Shown piece after piece: positions 1 through 7,694 of a DNA stretch of 62,496 bases. The stretch is from Gammaproteobacteria bacterium AqS3 (GTDB lineage: Bacteria > Pseudomonadota > Gammaproteobacteria > MEIF01 > AqS3): positions 1 to 62,496 of the forward strand of contig MEIF01000007.1 of assembly GCA_001750645.1 (NCBI GenBank), read 5' to 3'. Within the stretch, counting starts at the first letter, position 1, and each line of letters starts with the position of its first letter. The notes beneath the pieces were generated by a model, which was not told where the DNA came from, did not search any database, and saw only the letters and a program-made list of their open reading frames with translations. The position numbers were made by a program, and so were the translations under genes.

Positions 1-32
1 TATTCAAGTTCTCTCTTCCTGTTGGCTTTCAT
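1..32 (-). CDS. 5' end of an unidentified minus-strand gene (partial)
   Basis: Read on the minus strand, an ATG at 32 begins MKANRKRELE and runs off the left edge. It is preceded by a GGGAGG ribosome-binding site about 8 nt upstream and by a perfect TATAAT at 83-88. Only ten codons are visible, so no family can be assigned. In related genomes the gene divergent from ftsYEX is often an M16 peptidase, but nothing here tests that. Confidence 0.35.
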   Translation of the reverse strand, partial: MKANRKRELE

Positions 33-82
33 CTCAGCGCCCTCCCGGTCTTGAACGCACCGCCCGCTGGCGGCGCCGGTGG

Positions 83-88
83 ATTATA
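83..88 (-). promoter_or_regulatory. -10 hexamer (TATAAT) for the left-edge gene
   Basis: A perfect TATAAT lies on the minus strand 50 nt before the ATG at 32. No convincing -35 hexamer is found 16-18 nt further upstream, as for most promoters in this window. The rest of 33-275 shows no supportable gene. Confidence 0.4.
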
Positions 89-275
89 GGTATATGAGCA
101 CGGGCTGCGACTCGTTCAGATTGGGGCTGATAACAGGGCGGCATATCCCCTGCCCTGCACCTGTGCAAATTCAAGCCCGTCCCACTGAACCGGCTCTGAG
201 TGCCCTGCGAACGCCGCTCTGCCCCGAGTGCGGTTATCTCGCACCCGAGCGCATCACAAGGTTCGGGGGCATCGC

Positions 276-281
276 TAAAAT
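276..281 (+). promoter_or_regulatory. -10 hexamer (TAAAAT) for ftsE
   Basis: TAAAAT lies 36 nt before the CTG at 318, inside the spacing typical of other genes here. The same spot carries an in-frame TAA (276-278) that closes the ftsE frame upstream, so the ftsE start must lie between 279 and 336. Confidence 0.35.
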
Positions 282-317
282 GCCCGCCGGGCCAGCAGGC
301 TGGAGACTGCCATCGCC

Positions 318-971
318 CTGATCGAACTGCAAAAGGTGAAGCTGAAAGGGCCCGAGGGCGAATTGCTGCAAGAGCTGGATTTGGACATCAAGGCTGGAGA
401 GCGCATCGCCATTCAGGCGCGCAGAGCCGACGGCGGCGGTGCCCTGCTGCAGCTGCTGTGCGGACAGCTGCCCCTCAGATCCGGCGCGATGCGCTACAAC
501 GGCTCCAACCTGACCCGCCCGGGGCATTCGCACCACCTGCACAAGTATCGGCGCGGAGTCGAATTGCTGAGGCGCGGGCGCGAGCTGCTCGACGGAACCC
601 ACCTGCTCGGCAACGGGCTCTACGCGCTTGAATTCGCCCCGCGGTCGCTGCAGCTGAAGGCCCCCGACGCAGTGCGGGTCGGCGAAATCCTCGGGCTGGC
701 CGGCTTTGACGATGTCTACCGCCCGGTGAGCTCGCTCAGTGCAGCCGAGCGCATTCGCGCCGGCTGGGCCCGGGTTGTCCTGCGCCAGCCGAATGTGGCG
801 CTGTGCATCGGCAGCCTGTGGGCGCTCGGCGGCGAGGACTGCGCGCACATCCACGCGCTCTGGAAGCAGCTGCCGGAACACGCGGCCGCGGTGCTGGTTT
901 CCGATGAGCCCGCCCCCACCGCCCTCAAACTCGACCGCCGGCTGCGGCTCGACCACGGGGTGCTGGTTTGA
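318..971 (+). CDS. ftsE: FtsE-like ABC ATPase subunit with degenerate catalytic motifs
   Basis: FtsE normally forms the cytoplasmic ATPase dimer that drives FtsX to activate periplasmic amidases at the septum. The fold outline is kept: an IELQKVKL opening strand, a region in Walker A position, a signature-like LSAAERIRAGWARVVLRQP segment, about 217 residues in all. The catalytic parts are gone: the Walker A position reads ARRADGGGALL with no GKS/T, the strand after the signature reads VALCIGSLWAL with no Walker B Asp-Glu, and no H-loop His is evident. Identity as FtsE rests on the FtsX gene downstream. The first usual start codon is GTG at 336, but it cuts off the first strand; CTG at 318 keeps it and has GGAG 12 nt upstream, so I chose 318. 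A 142-nt gap separates it from ftsX, whereas the two usually overlap. Confidence 0.6.
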   Translation: MIELQKVKLKGPEGELLQELDLDIKAGERIAIQARRADGGGALLQLLCGQLPLRSGAMRYNGSNLTRPGHSHHLHKYRRGVELLRRGRELLDGTHLLGNGLYALEFAPRSLQLKAPDAVRVGEILGLAGFDDVYRPVSSLSAAERIRAGWARVVLRQPNVALCIGSLWALGGEDCAHIHALWKQLPEHAAAVLVSDEPAPTALKLDRRLRLDHGVLV

Positions 972-1113
972 CGTCATTCCCGCCGACCGACAACAACCGC
1001 AGTGCGGCGCTGAATGTGCATCAGCCTGGGGAAAACTTAGGGGCTGGGCGTGCAAGGCCGGCCCGTGATGCACAGAAGTCCGACCGCTTTTCCACAGCAT
1101 CTCAAGTGCGGCG

Positions 1114-2058
1114 ATGAAGGGTCTGAGCTACTGGCTGCGGCGCATCAGCGAGTTCTGGAGCGCCATCGGCGTGCTCGGCAGCCCCACCGGCCTGGCGGCG
1201 GCGCTCGCCGCAGGGCTGGGGCTGGGGCTGCTGTGGAGCAGCTACGGCGCCCATCAGCACCTTCAGAAACTGCGCGATCAACCCCGGAACGCCCCGCTGG
1301 CGCTGGTGTTTCTGCAGCCCGGCGCCGCCTCGGCGCGCGTCGAGGCGCTGATCGATGAATTTTCAGACCGCCGTGAAGTGCTGGGCGTATCGCTGATCAG
1401 CCCCGACGCCGGGCTGGAGCTGCTGCGCCGGGACTATCCGCTCGGCGAGGTCGTTGACGAGCTGGCCGTCAACCCGCTGCCGAGCGTGCTGCGGCTGCGG
1501 CTCGAACCCCTCGTCGGGCAGCTCAGCGCCGCCGAGCTGGATCAGCTGCGCTCGGACTGGCGCGCCCTTGACGGCGTCGACGTCCTTGAGATCGACGCCT
1601 CGGCGCACCGGCACCTGCAGCGGTATGAACGCTGGCTGGGTCGAACCGCGCCGATTCTGCTGGCGCTGGCGCTGCTGCTCTGTATATGGCTCACCGAGGC
1701 TGCGGCGAGGCGCTGGCGCCCCCTGAGCCCCGAAAATCTGATGCTCTACCGGCAGCTCGGCGCCAGCTGGGGTTATCTGCTCTACCGGCTGCTGTGCGCC
1801 CAGCTGTGGTGCGCGCTCGCCGGCTGCATCGCCGCCCTGCTGATCATGGGAGCCGCGCGCGAAATCCTCGCCCTGGAACAGGCGGGCCGGCTCGCGGGCG
1901 ATATGGCCCGGTGGCACGGCGTGATCTGGGAGGCGCTCTGGCAGCCTGCGGTGCTGCTCATCAGTCTGGCGGGCGCCCTGGCGCTGATCGGCTGCGCCCT
2001 GCCGCTGGCCTGGGGCAGGCACCGGCTCTGGCTGGCGCGCCAGGATATCTGGGGCTGA
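1114..2058 (+). CDS. ftsX: Cell division protein FtsX
   Basis: FtsX is the membrane subunit of FtsEX, which couples the division machinery to murein hydrolase activation in the periplasm. The 314-residue protein has the family layout: a short cytoplasmic N-terminus, one membrane helix near residues 27-43, a periplasmic domain to about 175 that includes the family-typical NPLPSVLRL segment, then three more helices near 180-197, 224-248 and 282-304. This domain appears intact, in contrast to its FtsE partner. The usual downstream neighbour rpoH is absent, and the next gene is an unrelated convergent hydratase. The ATG at 1114 has no strong ribosome-binding site. Confidence 0.85.
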   Translation: MKGLSYWLRRISEFWSAIGVLGSPTGLAAALAAGLGLGLLWSSYGAHQHLQKLRDQPRNAPLALVFLQPGAASARVEALIDEFSDRREVLGVSLISPDAGLELLRRDYPLGEVVDELAVNPLPSVLRLRLEPLVGQLSAAELDQLRSDWRALDGVDVLEIDASAHRHLQRYERWLGRTAPILLALALLLCIWLTEAAARRWRPLSPENLMLYRQLGASWGYLLYRLLCAQLWCALAGCIAALLIMGAAREILALEQAGRLAGDMARWHGVIWEALWQPAVLLISLAGALALIGCALPLAWGRHRLWLARQDIWG

Positions 2059-2081
2059 GCGCCCCGCCCGCCCCCTGCGGG

Positions 2082-2885
2082 TCAGCGGCGACGAAACACC
2101 CCGGGGCGACGCTCGGCCACGGCTGCAACGCCCTCGGCGTGATCCTCGCTCCGGCGCAGACGGGTCTGCTCGCCGAGCTCGTGATCGGTCTGGACTGCAA
2201 TGGCGTCGGCCAGACCCTGGCGCAGCGTGGCGCGCGTCGACTCGACTGCGAGCGGGGCGCCCTCGGCGATCTCGGCCGCCAGCTCAAAGGCACGCTTGCG
2301 CACCTGCTCGGTGTCGGGGCAGTAGAGATCGGCCAGCCCCCAGTCAACGGCCTGCTCGCCCTTGAGGCGCCGGCCCGTCAGCATCAGCAGGGCGGCGCGC
2401 TGCTCGCCGATCAGACGGGGCAGCATCCGGGTCAGGCCGAAACCGGGCGAAATGCCCAGCTTGACAAAGTTGGCCGCCAGGCGCGTGTCGGGGCCGACAA
2501 CGCGGAAGTCGCAGCTGACCGCCAGCCCCAGCCCGCCGCCGATCGCGGCGCCGTGCACCGCTGCGACCACCGGCTTGCGCGTCCTCAGCAGCCGCACGGC
2601 ATTGCTGTAGAGCGACGCCGTGACGGTGTCATTGCCGTCGGCATCCAATGCCGTGGCGCGCTCATCGTCCGACTGAAACAGCGCCCCGGCACAGAACGAG
2701 CGCCCCTCGGCGGCGAGCACCAGGGCGCGGCACTCGTCGATGCCGTCGAGCCACTCATAGGCATCGGCGATGGCGGCGATCAGCGCCGTGTCAAAAAAAT
2801 TGTGAGGGGGGCGCCGCAGTTCAACCAACCCGACGCCATTGGCCGGATCGCAGCGGGAAAAAACATCGGAAAATTGCCGTTCCAT
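2082..2885 (-). CDS. Enoyl-CoA hydratase/isomerase family protein
   Basis: This is a crotonase-superfamily protein of about 267 residues, likely hydrating or isomerising an acyl-CoA in fatty-acid or side-chain catabolism. Visible features are the acyl-CoA pocket segment RSFCAGALF (oxyanion hole), the glycine-rich AAIGGGLGLAVSCDFRV helix that forms the second oxyanion-hole position, and KLGISPGFGLTRMLPRLIG. The usual catalytic Glu positions cannot be assigned with certainty, so the exact substrate is open. The start MERQFSD at 2885 is preferred because a TATCAT -10 lies upstream and the open frame beyond it runs through that promoter. It is divergent from leuA and convergent with ftsX. Confidence 0.8.
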   Translation of the reverse strand: MERQFSDVFSRCDPANGVGLVELRRPPHNFFDTALIAAIADAYEWLDGIDECRALVLAAEGRSFCAGALFQSDDERATALDADGNDTVTASLYSNAVRLLRTRKPVVAAVHGAAIGGGLGLAVSCDFRVVGPDTRLAANFVKLGISPGFGLTRMLPRLIGEQRAALLMLTGRRLKGEQAVDWGLADLYCPDTEQVRKRAFELAAEIAEGAPLAVESTRATLRQGLADAIAVQTDHELGEQTRLRRSEDHAEGVAAVAERRPGVFRRR

Positions 2886-2920
2886 GCGTCTGCTGCACCT
2901 GGTTTCTGCGGCTGCGGTGC

Positions 2921-2927
2921 TATGATA
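2921..2927. promoter_or_regulatory. Overlapping divergent -10 hexamers for leuA and the hydratase
   Basis: TATGAT on the plus strand (2921-2926) precedes leuA by 43 nt, and TATCAT on the minus strand (2922-2927) precedes the hydratase ATG by 36 nt. The two hexamers share five base pairs. Neither has a recognisable -35. Confidence 0.35.
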
Positions 2928-2969
2928 AAACAATGATTACAGGGCTGGCCTCAGACCGGCCTCGGTCGC

Positions 2970-4658
2970 ATGAGTTTCAGCGAAAACGCAAAAAAGTACC
3001 GGCCCTACAACCCCGTCAACCTGACTGACCGCACCTGGCCGGACCGGGTGATTGAGCAGCCGCCCCGGTGGTGCAGCGTCGACCTGAGAGACGGCAATCA
3101 GGCCCTCGTCAACCCCATGGGATCGGAGCGCAAGATGCGCCTCTACAAACGCCTGCTCAGCTCGGGCTTCAAAGAGATCGAAATCGGCTTTCCGGCCGCC
3201 TCGGAGACCGACTTTGACTTCTTCCGCCACCTGATCGAGCAGCGCGAGATTCCCGAGGGCGTCAGCATCCAGGCCCTGACGCAGTCGCGCGAGGAGCTCA
3301 TCACCCGCACATTCGAGGCGCTGCGGGGCGCCCGCCGGGCCATCGTGCATCTCTACAACTCCACCTCGCAGCTGCAGCGGCGCGTGGTGTTTCGCCTCGA
3401 CCGGGACGGCATACGCGACATTGCCCTGCGCGGCGCCGAGCAGGTCAGGACGCTCGCCCGGCAGCACCCCGACACCGAGTGGACATTCGAATACAGCCCG
3501 GAGAGCTTTACCGGAACCGAGCTGGACTTTGCCGTCGAGGTCTGCAACGACGTCATGGATATCTGGGAGCCGAGCCCCGAACATCGCGCCATCGTCAATC
3601 TGCCGGCAACCGTGGAGATGTCGACCCCCAACCTCTACGCCGATCAGATTGAGTGGATGATCCGCAACCTCAGGCGCCGCGACTCCCTCTGGGTCAGCCT
3701 GCACCCGCACAACGACCGCGGAACCGCGACCGCCGCGGCCGAGCTGGGACTGCTGGCGGGCGCTGACCGCATCGAGGGAACGCTGTTCGGCAACGGCGAG
3801 CGCACCGGCAATGTCGACATCATCAATCTGGCGATCAACATGCTGACCCAGGGGCTGGATCCGCAGCTGGACTTCTCCAACATCAACGAGGTCATCAGGG
3901 ACGCCGAACACTGCAATCAGCTGCCCGTCCCGGTGCGCCACCCCTGGGCCGGCGAGCTGGTGTTCACCTCGTTCTCGGGCTCCCACCAGGACGCCATCAA
4001 CAAGGGCATGGCCGCGCTGAAGCAGTCCAACAGCCCGCTCTGGGAGGTGCCCTACCTGCCCATCGACCCGGCCGACCTGGGGCGCCAGTACGAACCCATC
4101 ATCCGCGTCAACAGCCAGTCCGGAAAGGGCGGCGTCGCCTTCATTCTCGAGACCGACTACGGCCTGAAGCTGCCCCGCAGCCTGCAGATCGAGTTCAGCA
4201 AGATCATTCAGGCCATCACCGAGGAGACCGAGCAGGAAATCCCCGCAGTCCAGGTGTTTCAGACGTTCGAGCAGACCTATCTGAAAACCGACAAACCCTA
4301 TCAATACGTCAGCGCCGAAGGGCTGGATTCGGACGACGAAAACATCAGGCGCATCGCCTTCCATCTCAGCCGACACGGCGCCCCCCTGCATCTCAACGGC
4401 GAGGGCAACGGCCCGGTGAGCGCCCTGGTCAACGCCCTGCAGAGCGAGGTCAGCGAGATCTTCACCCTGGTCGACTACAGCCAGCACTCGCTGACCTCCG
4501 GCGAAAATTCGGTTGCCCTGTGCTACGTCGAGGCGCAGCTGGGCGAGCGAACGCTGCACGGAGTCGGGCGCAATGAAAGCACCGATGTCGCCTCGTTTGA
4601 GGCCGTGCTCTCGGCGCTCAACCGCCTGCTGACAGAGTCCGCCCCCGACTCGCAATAA
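2970..4658 (+). CDS. leuA: 2-isopropylmalate synthase, long (type 2) form
   Basis: LeuA condenses acetyl-CoA with 2-oxoisovalerate, the first committed step of leucine synthesis. The 562-residue length, the N-terminal KYRPYNPVNLTDRTWPDR and the barrel motifs CSVDLRDGNQAL, LHPHNDRGT and GNGERTGNVD (metal-binding residues) match the long LeuA2 subfamily. The C-terminal part from about residue 430 (SRHGAPLHLNGEGNGPVSA, GVGRNESTD) is the leucine-feedback regulatory domain. The gene stands alone with no leuB, leuC or leuD nearby. No leucine-rich leader peptide was found upstream, so feedback inhibition rather than attenuation is the visible control. Confidence 0.95.
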   Translation: MSFSENAKKYRPYNPVNLTDRTWPDRVIEQPPRWCSVDLRDGNQALVNPMGSERKMRLYKRLLSSGFKEIEIGFPAASETDFDFFRHLIEQREIPEGVSIQALTQSREELITRTFEALRGARRAIVHLYNSTSQLQRRVVFRLDRDGIRDIALRGAEQVRTLARQHPDTEWTFEYSPESFTGTELDFAVEVCNDVMDIWEPSPEHRAIVNLPATVEMSTPNLYADQIEWMIRNLRRRDSLWVSLHPHNDRGTATAAAELGLLAGADRIEGTLFGNGERTGNVDIINLAINMLTQGLDPQLDFSNINEVIRDAEHCNQLPVPVRHPWAGELVFTSFSGSHQDAINKGMAALKQSNSPLWEVPYLPIDPADLGRQYEPIIRVNSQSGKGGVAFILETDYGLKLPRSLQIEFSKIIQAITEETEQEIPAVQVFQTFEQTYLKTDKPYQYVSAEGLDSDDENIRRIAFHLSRHGAPLHLNGEGNGPVSALVNALQSEVSEIFTLVDYSQHSLTSGENSVALCYVEAQLGERTLHGVGRNESTDVASFEAVLSALNRLLTESAPDSQ

Positions 4659-4680
4659 CTCCGACCCATTCAGTCGGAGT
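4658..4680 (+). promoter_or_regulatory. IscR type-1-like operator upstream of iscR
   Basis: A perfect inverted repeat, ACTCCGAC and GTCGGAGT around a 7-nt centre (CCATTCA), starts at the last base of the leuA stop codon. GAC-N7-GTC flanked by pyrimidines and purines is the core of the type-1 site bound by [2Fe-2S] IscR in other gammaproteobacteria. It sits where the -35 of an iscR promoter with -10 TGATAC (4685-4690) would be. As RNA it could also fold as a hairpin ending leuA, but no U-tract follows. Confidence 0.55.
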
Positions 4681-4736
4681 TCTGTGATACCCTGCGCGCC
4701 GTCATCACAGGCTCGGCTCACCAGGCCACTGAAAAG

Positions 4737-5183
4737 ATGAGACTCACCGAAAAATGCCGCTATGCCGTCAATGCCGTGCTCGACATTGCCATGCGCCAGC
4801 ACGAGGGGGCGGTTTCGCTGAAGGCGATCGCCGAGCGGCAGAGAATCTCCCACGCCTATCTTGAACGGGTTTTTGCCCAGCTGCGCCGCAGGGGCATCGT
4901 CCAGGCCGCCCTCGGCAGCAGGGGCGGCTATTCGCTGGCGCGCCCCGCACACCGCATCAGCGTCGCCGAGATCGTCGAGGCGGTCGACGGACCGATTGAC
5001 GACGCCCGCTGCAGCGGCAGCAGCTGCAGGGAGGGGACGATCTGCCTCAGCCATCAGCTCTGGGCCGGCCTGACCGAGCAGGTGCACAGCTACCTCGCCG
5101 GCATCAACTGCGCCCAGCTGCTCGACCAGCGCCGCTGCCCGGTGCATGATGTCAACACCCTGACCACCCGGGTGATGCTGTGA
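4737..5183 (+). CDS. iscR: Fe-S cluster-sensing regulator IscR
   Basis: IscR is an Rrf2-family repressor that, when it carries a [2Fe-2S] cluster, shuts down the isc operon it heads. The 148-residue protein has the N-terminal winged helix ([47 protein letters not shown]) and the cluster ligands C..C..C..H in [15 protein letters not shown]. The spacing between the first two cysteines is four residues, one fewer than the five of E. coli. Its stop overlaps the iscS GTG by GTGA. The palindrome at 4658-4680 makes autoregulation likely. Confidence 0.93.
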   Translation: MRLTEKCRYAVNAVLDIAMRQHEGAVSLKAIAERQRISHAYLERVFAQLRRRGIVQAALGSRGGYSLARPAHRISVAEIVEAVDGPIDDARCSGSSCREGTICLSHQLWAGLTEQVHSYLAGINCAQLLDQRRCPVHDVNTLTTRVML

Positions 5184-6409
5184 GCGGTGCACAGCTGCCC
5201 ATCTACCTCGACTATGCCGCCACCACGCCGGTCGACCCGCGCGTCGCCGAGGTGATGATGCAATACCTCGGCCCCGACGGCGTGTTCGGCAACCCCGCCA
5301 GCCGCTCGCACAGCTATGGCTGGCAGGCGGAGGAGGCGGTCGAGGGGGCGCGCACTGCGGTCGCCGAGCTCCTCAATGCCGACGTGCGCGAGATTGTCTG
5401 GACCTCCGGTGCAACCGAATCGGACAATCTGGCGATCAAGGGTGCGGCGCGCTTCTACGGCGCCGAGCGGGGGCGCCACATCGTCACCTCGGCCATCGAG
5501 CACAAGGCGGTGCTCGACAGCTGCCGCCAGCTGGAGAGCGAGGGCTTTGAGGTCACCTACATCAAGCCGAACGGTTCGGACGGGATGATCACTCCCGAAC
5601 TGGTCGAGGCCGCCCTGCGCGATGACACCTGCCTGGTCTCGCTGATGCACGTCAACAACGAGCTGGGCACGATCACCGACATCGCTGCGATCGGCGAACT
5701 CACCCGGGGGCGCAAAATCCTGTTCCACGTCGACGCCGCCCAGAGCGCCTCCCGCCTGCCGATCGACACGCAGCAGGTTCAGGCCGACTTCATCTCGCTG
5801 AGCGGCCACAAGATGTACGGTCCCAAGGGCGTCGGAGCCCTCTACGTCAGGCGCCGTCCGCGGGCGCGGCTGCAGGCGCTGATCCACGGCGGCGGGCACG
5901 AGCGGGGCATGCGCTCGGGCACGCTGGCGACGCACCAGATTGCCGGCATGGGCGAGGCCGCCCGGCTGGTGATGCAGCAGCGCGAGGCCGACGCCGAGCA
6001 CGCCCGCAGACTGATGAACCGGCTGACCGGCCAGTTTGAGGATCTGGAGCAGGTCTTCATCAACGGCTCGCGCGAGCACTCCGTGCCCGGCATCGTCAAC
6101 ATCAGCTTTGCCTTCATCGAGGGCGAATCCCTGATGATGTCGATCAACGGCATCGCGCTGTCATCCGGCTCGGCCTGCACCTCGGCCAGCCTGGAGCCCT
6201 CCTACGTGCTGCGCGCCCTGGGTGTCGAGGATGAATTGGCGCACTCGTCCCTGCGCTTCAGCGTCGGGCGCTTCACCACCGAGGAGCAGGTGGATTACAC
6301 CGCAGCTCAGGTGCGCCACGCCGTGGAAAAATTGCGCCAGCTGTCCCCGCTCTGGGACATGTACAAAGCCGGCATCGACCTCAAGTCGGTGCAGTGGGTT
6401 GAACACTAG
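5180..6409 (+). CDS. iscS: Cysteine desulfurase IscS
   Basis: IscS removes sulfur from cysteine as a persulfide and passes it to IscU and other acceptors. The 409-residue protein carries the PLP lysine in [12 protein letters not shown], the cofactor-site segment [13 protein letters not shown] and HVDAAQ, and the active-site cysteine in the loop [10 protein letters not shown]. The C-terminus ending in [18 protein letters not shown] is the region that contacts IscU. The GTG at 5180 overlaps the iscR stop, implying coupled translation. Confidence 0.96.
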   Translation: MSGAQLPIYLDYAATTPVDPRVAEVMMQYLGPDGVFGNPASRSHSYGWQAEEAVEGARTAVAELLNADVREIVWTSGATESDNLAIKGAARFYGAERGRHIVTSAIEHKAVLDSCRQLESEGFEVTYIKPNGSDGMITPELVEAALRDDTCLVSLMHVNNELGTITDIAAIGELTRGRKILFHVDAAQSASRLPIDTQQVQADFISLSGHKMYGPKGVGALYVRRRPRARLQALIHGGGHERGMRSGTLATHQIAGMGEAARLVMQQREADAEHARRLMNRLTGQFEDLEQVFINGSREHSVPGIVNISFAFIEGESLMMSINGIALSSGSACTSASLEPSYVLRALGVEDELAHSSLRFSVGRFTTEEQVDYTAAQVRHAVEKLRQLSPLWDMYKAGIDLKSVQWVEH

Positions 6410-6422
6410 GAGGTAACCAACC

Positions 6423-6839
6423 ATGCCATACAGCGACAAAGTCATTGACCACTATGAAAATCCGCGCAACGTCGGCCAGCTCGACGAATCGGACGCGCAG
6501 GTCGGAACCGGCATGGTCGGCGCCCCGGCCTGCGGCGATGTCATGCGCCTGCAGATCCGGGTTGACGAGGACGGCGTCATTGAGGAGGCGCGCTTCAAGA
6601 CCTATGGCTGCGGTTCGGCGATCGCCTCCAGTTCGCTGCTGACCGAGTGGGTCAAGGGCCGCACCGTCGAGGAGGCCAGCCAGATCCGCAACACCGACAT
6701 CGCCGAGGAGCTCGACCTGCCGCCCGTCAAAATTCACTGCTCGGTGCTGGCGGAGGACGCCATCAAGGCCGCCCTCGCCGACCTCGAGCGCAAGCAGCAG
6801 GACACCGGGGCCGCAGCGGACAGACAGGCCGCCTCATGA
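6423..6839 (+). CDS. iscU: Fe-S cluster scaffold IscU
   Basis: IscU is the scaffold on which the nascent [2Fe-2S] cluster is built. The three ligand cysteines and the conserved Asp are present in GAPACGDVM, KTYGCGSAIASSS and KIHCSVLAEDAI, and the HscA-recognition motif is kept as LPPVKIH. The start is fixed by a strong AGGAGGT about 8 nt before ATG. The stop overlaps the iscA start as ATGA. Confidence 0.96.
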   Translation: MPYSDKVIDHYENPRNVGQLDESDAQVGTGMVGAPACGDVMRLQIRVDEDGVIEEARFKTYGCGSAIASSSLLTEWVKGRTVEEASQIRNTDIAEELDLPPVKIHCSVLAEDAIKAALADLERKQQDTGAAADRQAAS

Positions 6840-7156
6840 TCGGGCTGACCCCCGCAGCGGCGGATCACATCCAGGAAAAAATCCGGCAGCGCGGCCAGGG
6901 CATCGGGGTGCGCATCGGGGTCAAGCCCTCCGGCTGCTCGGGACTGGCCTACCTGCTGGAGTTCGTCGATGCCGCACAGCAGGACGACATTCTGGTTGAG
7001 GATCAGGGAGTCTCGCTCTATCTCGACCCGCGCAGCCTGGATTTCATCCGCGACACACAGCTGGATTTTGTCGTCGAGGGACTCAACAGCGGGCTGGTGT
7101 TCAACAACCCCAACATCAAGGCAGAGTGCGGCTGCGGCAAAAGCTTCACGGTCTAG
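6836..7156 (+). CDS. iscA: A-type Fe-S carrier IscA
   Basis: IscA is a small carrier that receives and delivers Fe-S clusters, especially [4Fe-4S]. The 106-residue protein has the three conserved cysteines of the family in KPSGCSGLAY and the C-terminal ECGCGKSF. The ATG at 6836 overlaps the iscU stop. The position between iscU and hscB is the standard one. Confidence 0.95.
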   Translation: MIGLTPAAADHIQEKIRQRGQGIGVRIGVKPSGCSGLAYLLEFVDAAQQDDILVEDQGVSLYLDPRSLDFIRDTQLDFVVEGLNSGLVFNNPNIKAECGCGKSFTV

Positions 7157-7160
7157 CCCT

Positions 7161-7694
7161 GTGCCCGAGCATGAGCGCAGCCACTTTGAGTTGCTCGGCC
7201 TCGCCGAGCGCTGGGCAATTGATCCGGACGCACTCAAGCGCAGCTACCTCAAGCTGCAGCGGCAGTTTCACCCCGACCGCCTCGGCGCCCTGGATCCGGC
7301 GCTGAGGCGCAGCGCAGAGCGGCGCAGCATCGCCATCAACGAGGCGCACCGCGTGCTGTCCGATGCGATCAAGCGCGCCCGCCACCTGCTGCAGCTGCGC
7401 GGTCTCGTCACGGCAGAGGAAGGCACGGTCAACCTGCCCGAGGCTTTTCTGCTCGAACAGCTCGAGCTGCGCGAGCGCGCCGCCCAAAAGGGGGAGGATC
7501 TGGCCCGCCTCGCCGAGCGCGTCGCGGGCGACTGGGATGCCCTGGGACGCGCTTTTGACGCGGCGCTGGAGGCCGGCGATCTCACCGGGGCCGAGGCGGT
7601 CTTCCACCGCATGCAGTTCGTCAACAAGCTGCGCATTGAGCTCGAGCGCAGCCGGCAGCACAGGCAGGGCAATGAGTCGATTGCTGCAGATTAG
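7161..7694 (+). CDS. hscB: J-domain co-chaperone HscB
   Basis: HscB delivers IscU to the HscA chaperone and stimulates its ATPase. The N-terminal J-domain is seen in SHFELLGLAERWAIDPDALK with the diagnostic HPD in FHPDRLG. The C-terminal three-helix IscU-binding part includes EAFLLEQLELRER and FVNKLRIELE. The start is GTG at 7161, four bases after the iscA stop; the open frame continues upstream through iscA but has no homology there. The end overlaps hscA by 23 nt. Confidence 0.93.
   Translation: MPEHERSHFELLGLAERWAIDPDALKRSYLKLQRQFHPDRLGALDPALRRSAERRSIAINEAHRVLSDAIKRARHLLQLRGLVTAEEGTVNLPEAFLLEQLELRERAAQKGEDLARLAERVAGDWDALGRAFDAALEAGDLTGAEAVFHRMQFVNKLRIELERSRQHRQGNESIAAD

Noticed and set aside
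79-321. An 80-codon open frame whose TGA overlaps the ftsE CTG, possible upstream partner gene
   Set aside because: Its product resembles no family, has no ribosome-binding site and lies across the promoter elements for both flanking genes.
318-971. A frameshift explaining the lost FtsE motifs
   Set aside because: The other two frames of the Walker A and Walker B regions do not restore GxxxxGKS/T or the Asp-Glu strand, and the signature-like segment stays in the same frame.
2933-3028. A leucine leader peptide before leuA
   Set aside because: The short frame there has no run of leucine codons and no terminator/antiterminator pair was seen.
2937-5192. A 751-codon minus-strand open frame opposite leuA and iscR
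   Set aside because: It mirrors codon bias of the sense genes in GC-rich DNA and has no family-like motifs; leuA and iscR are certain.
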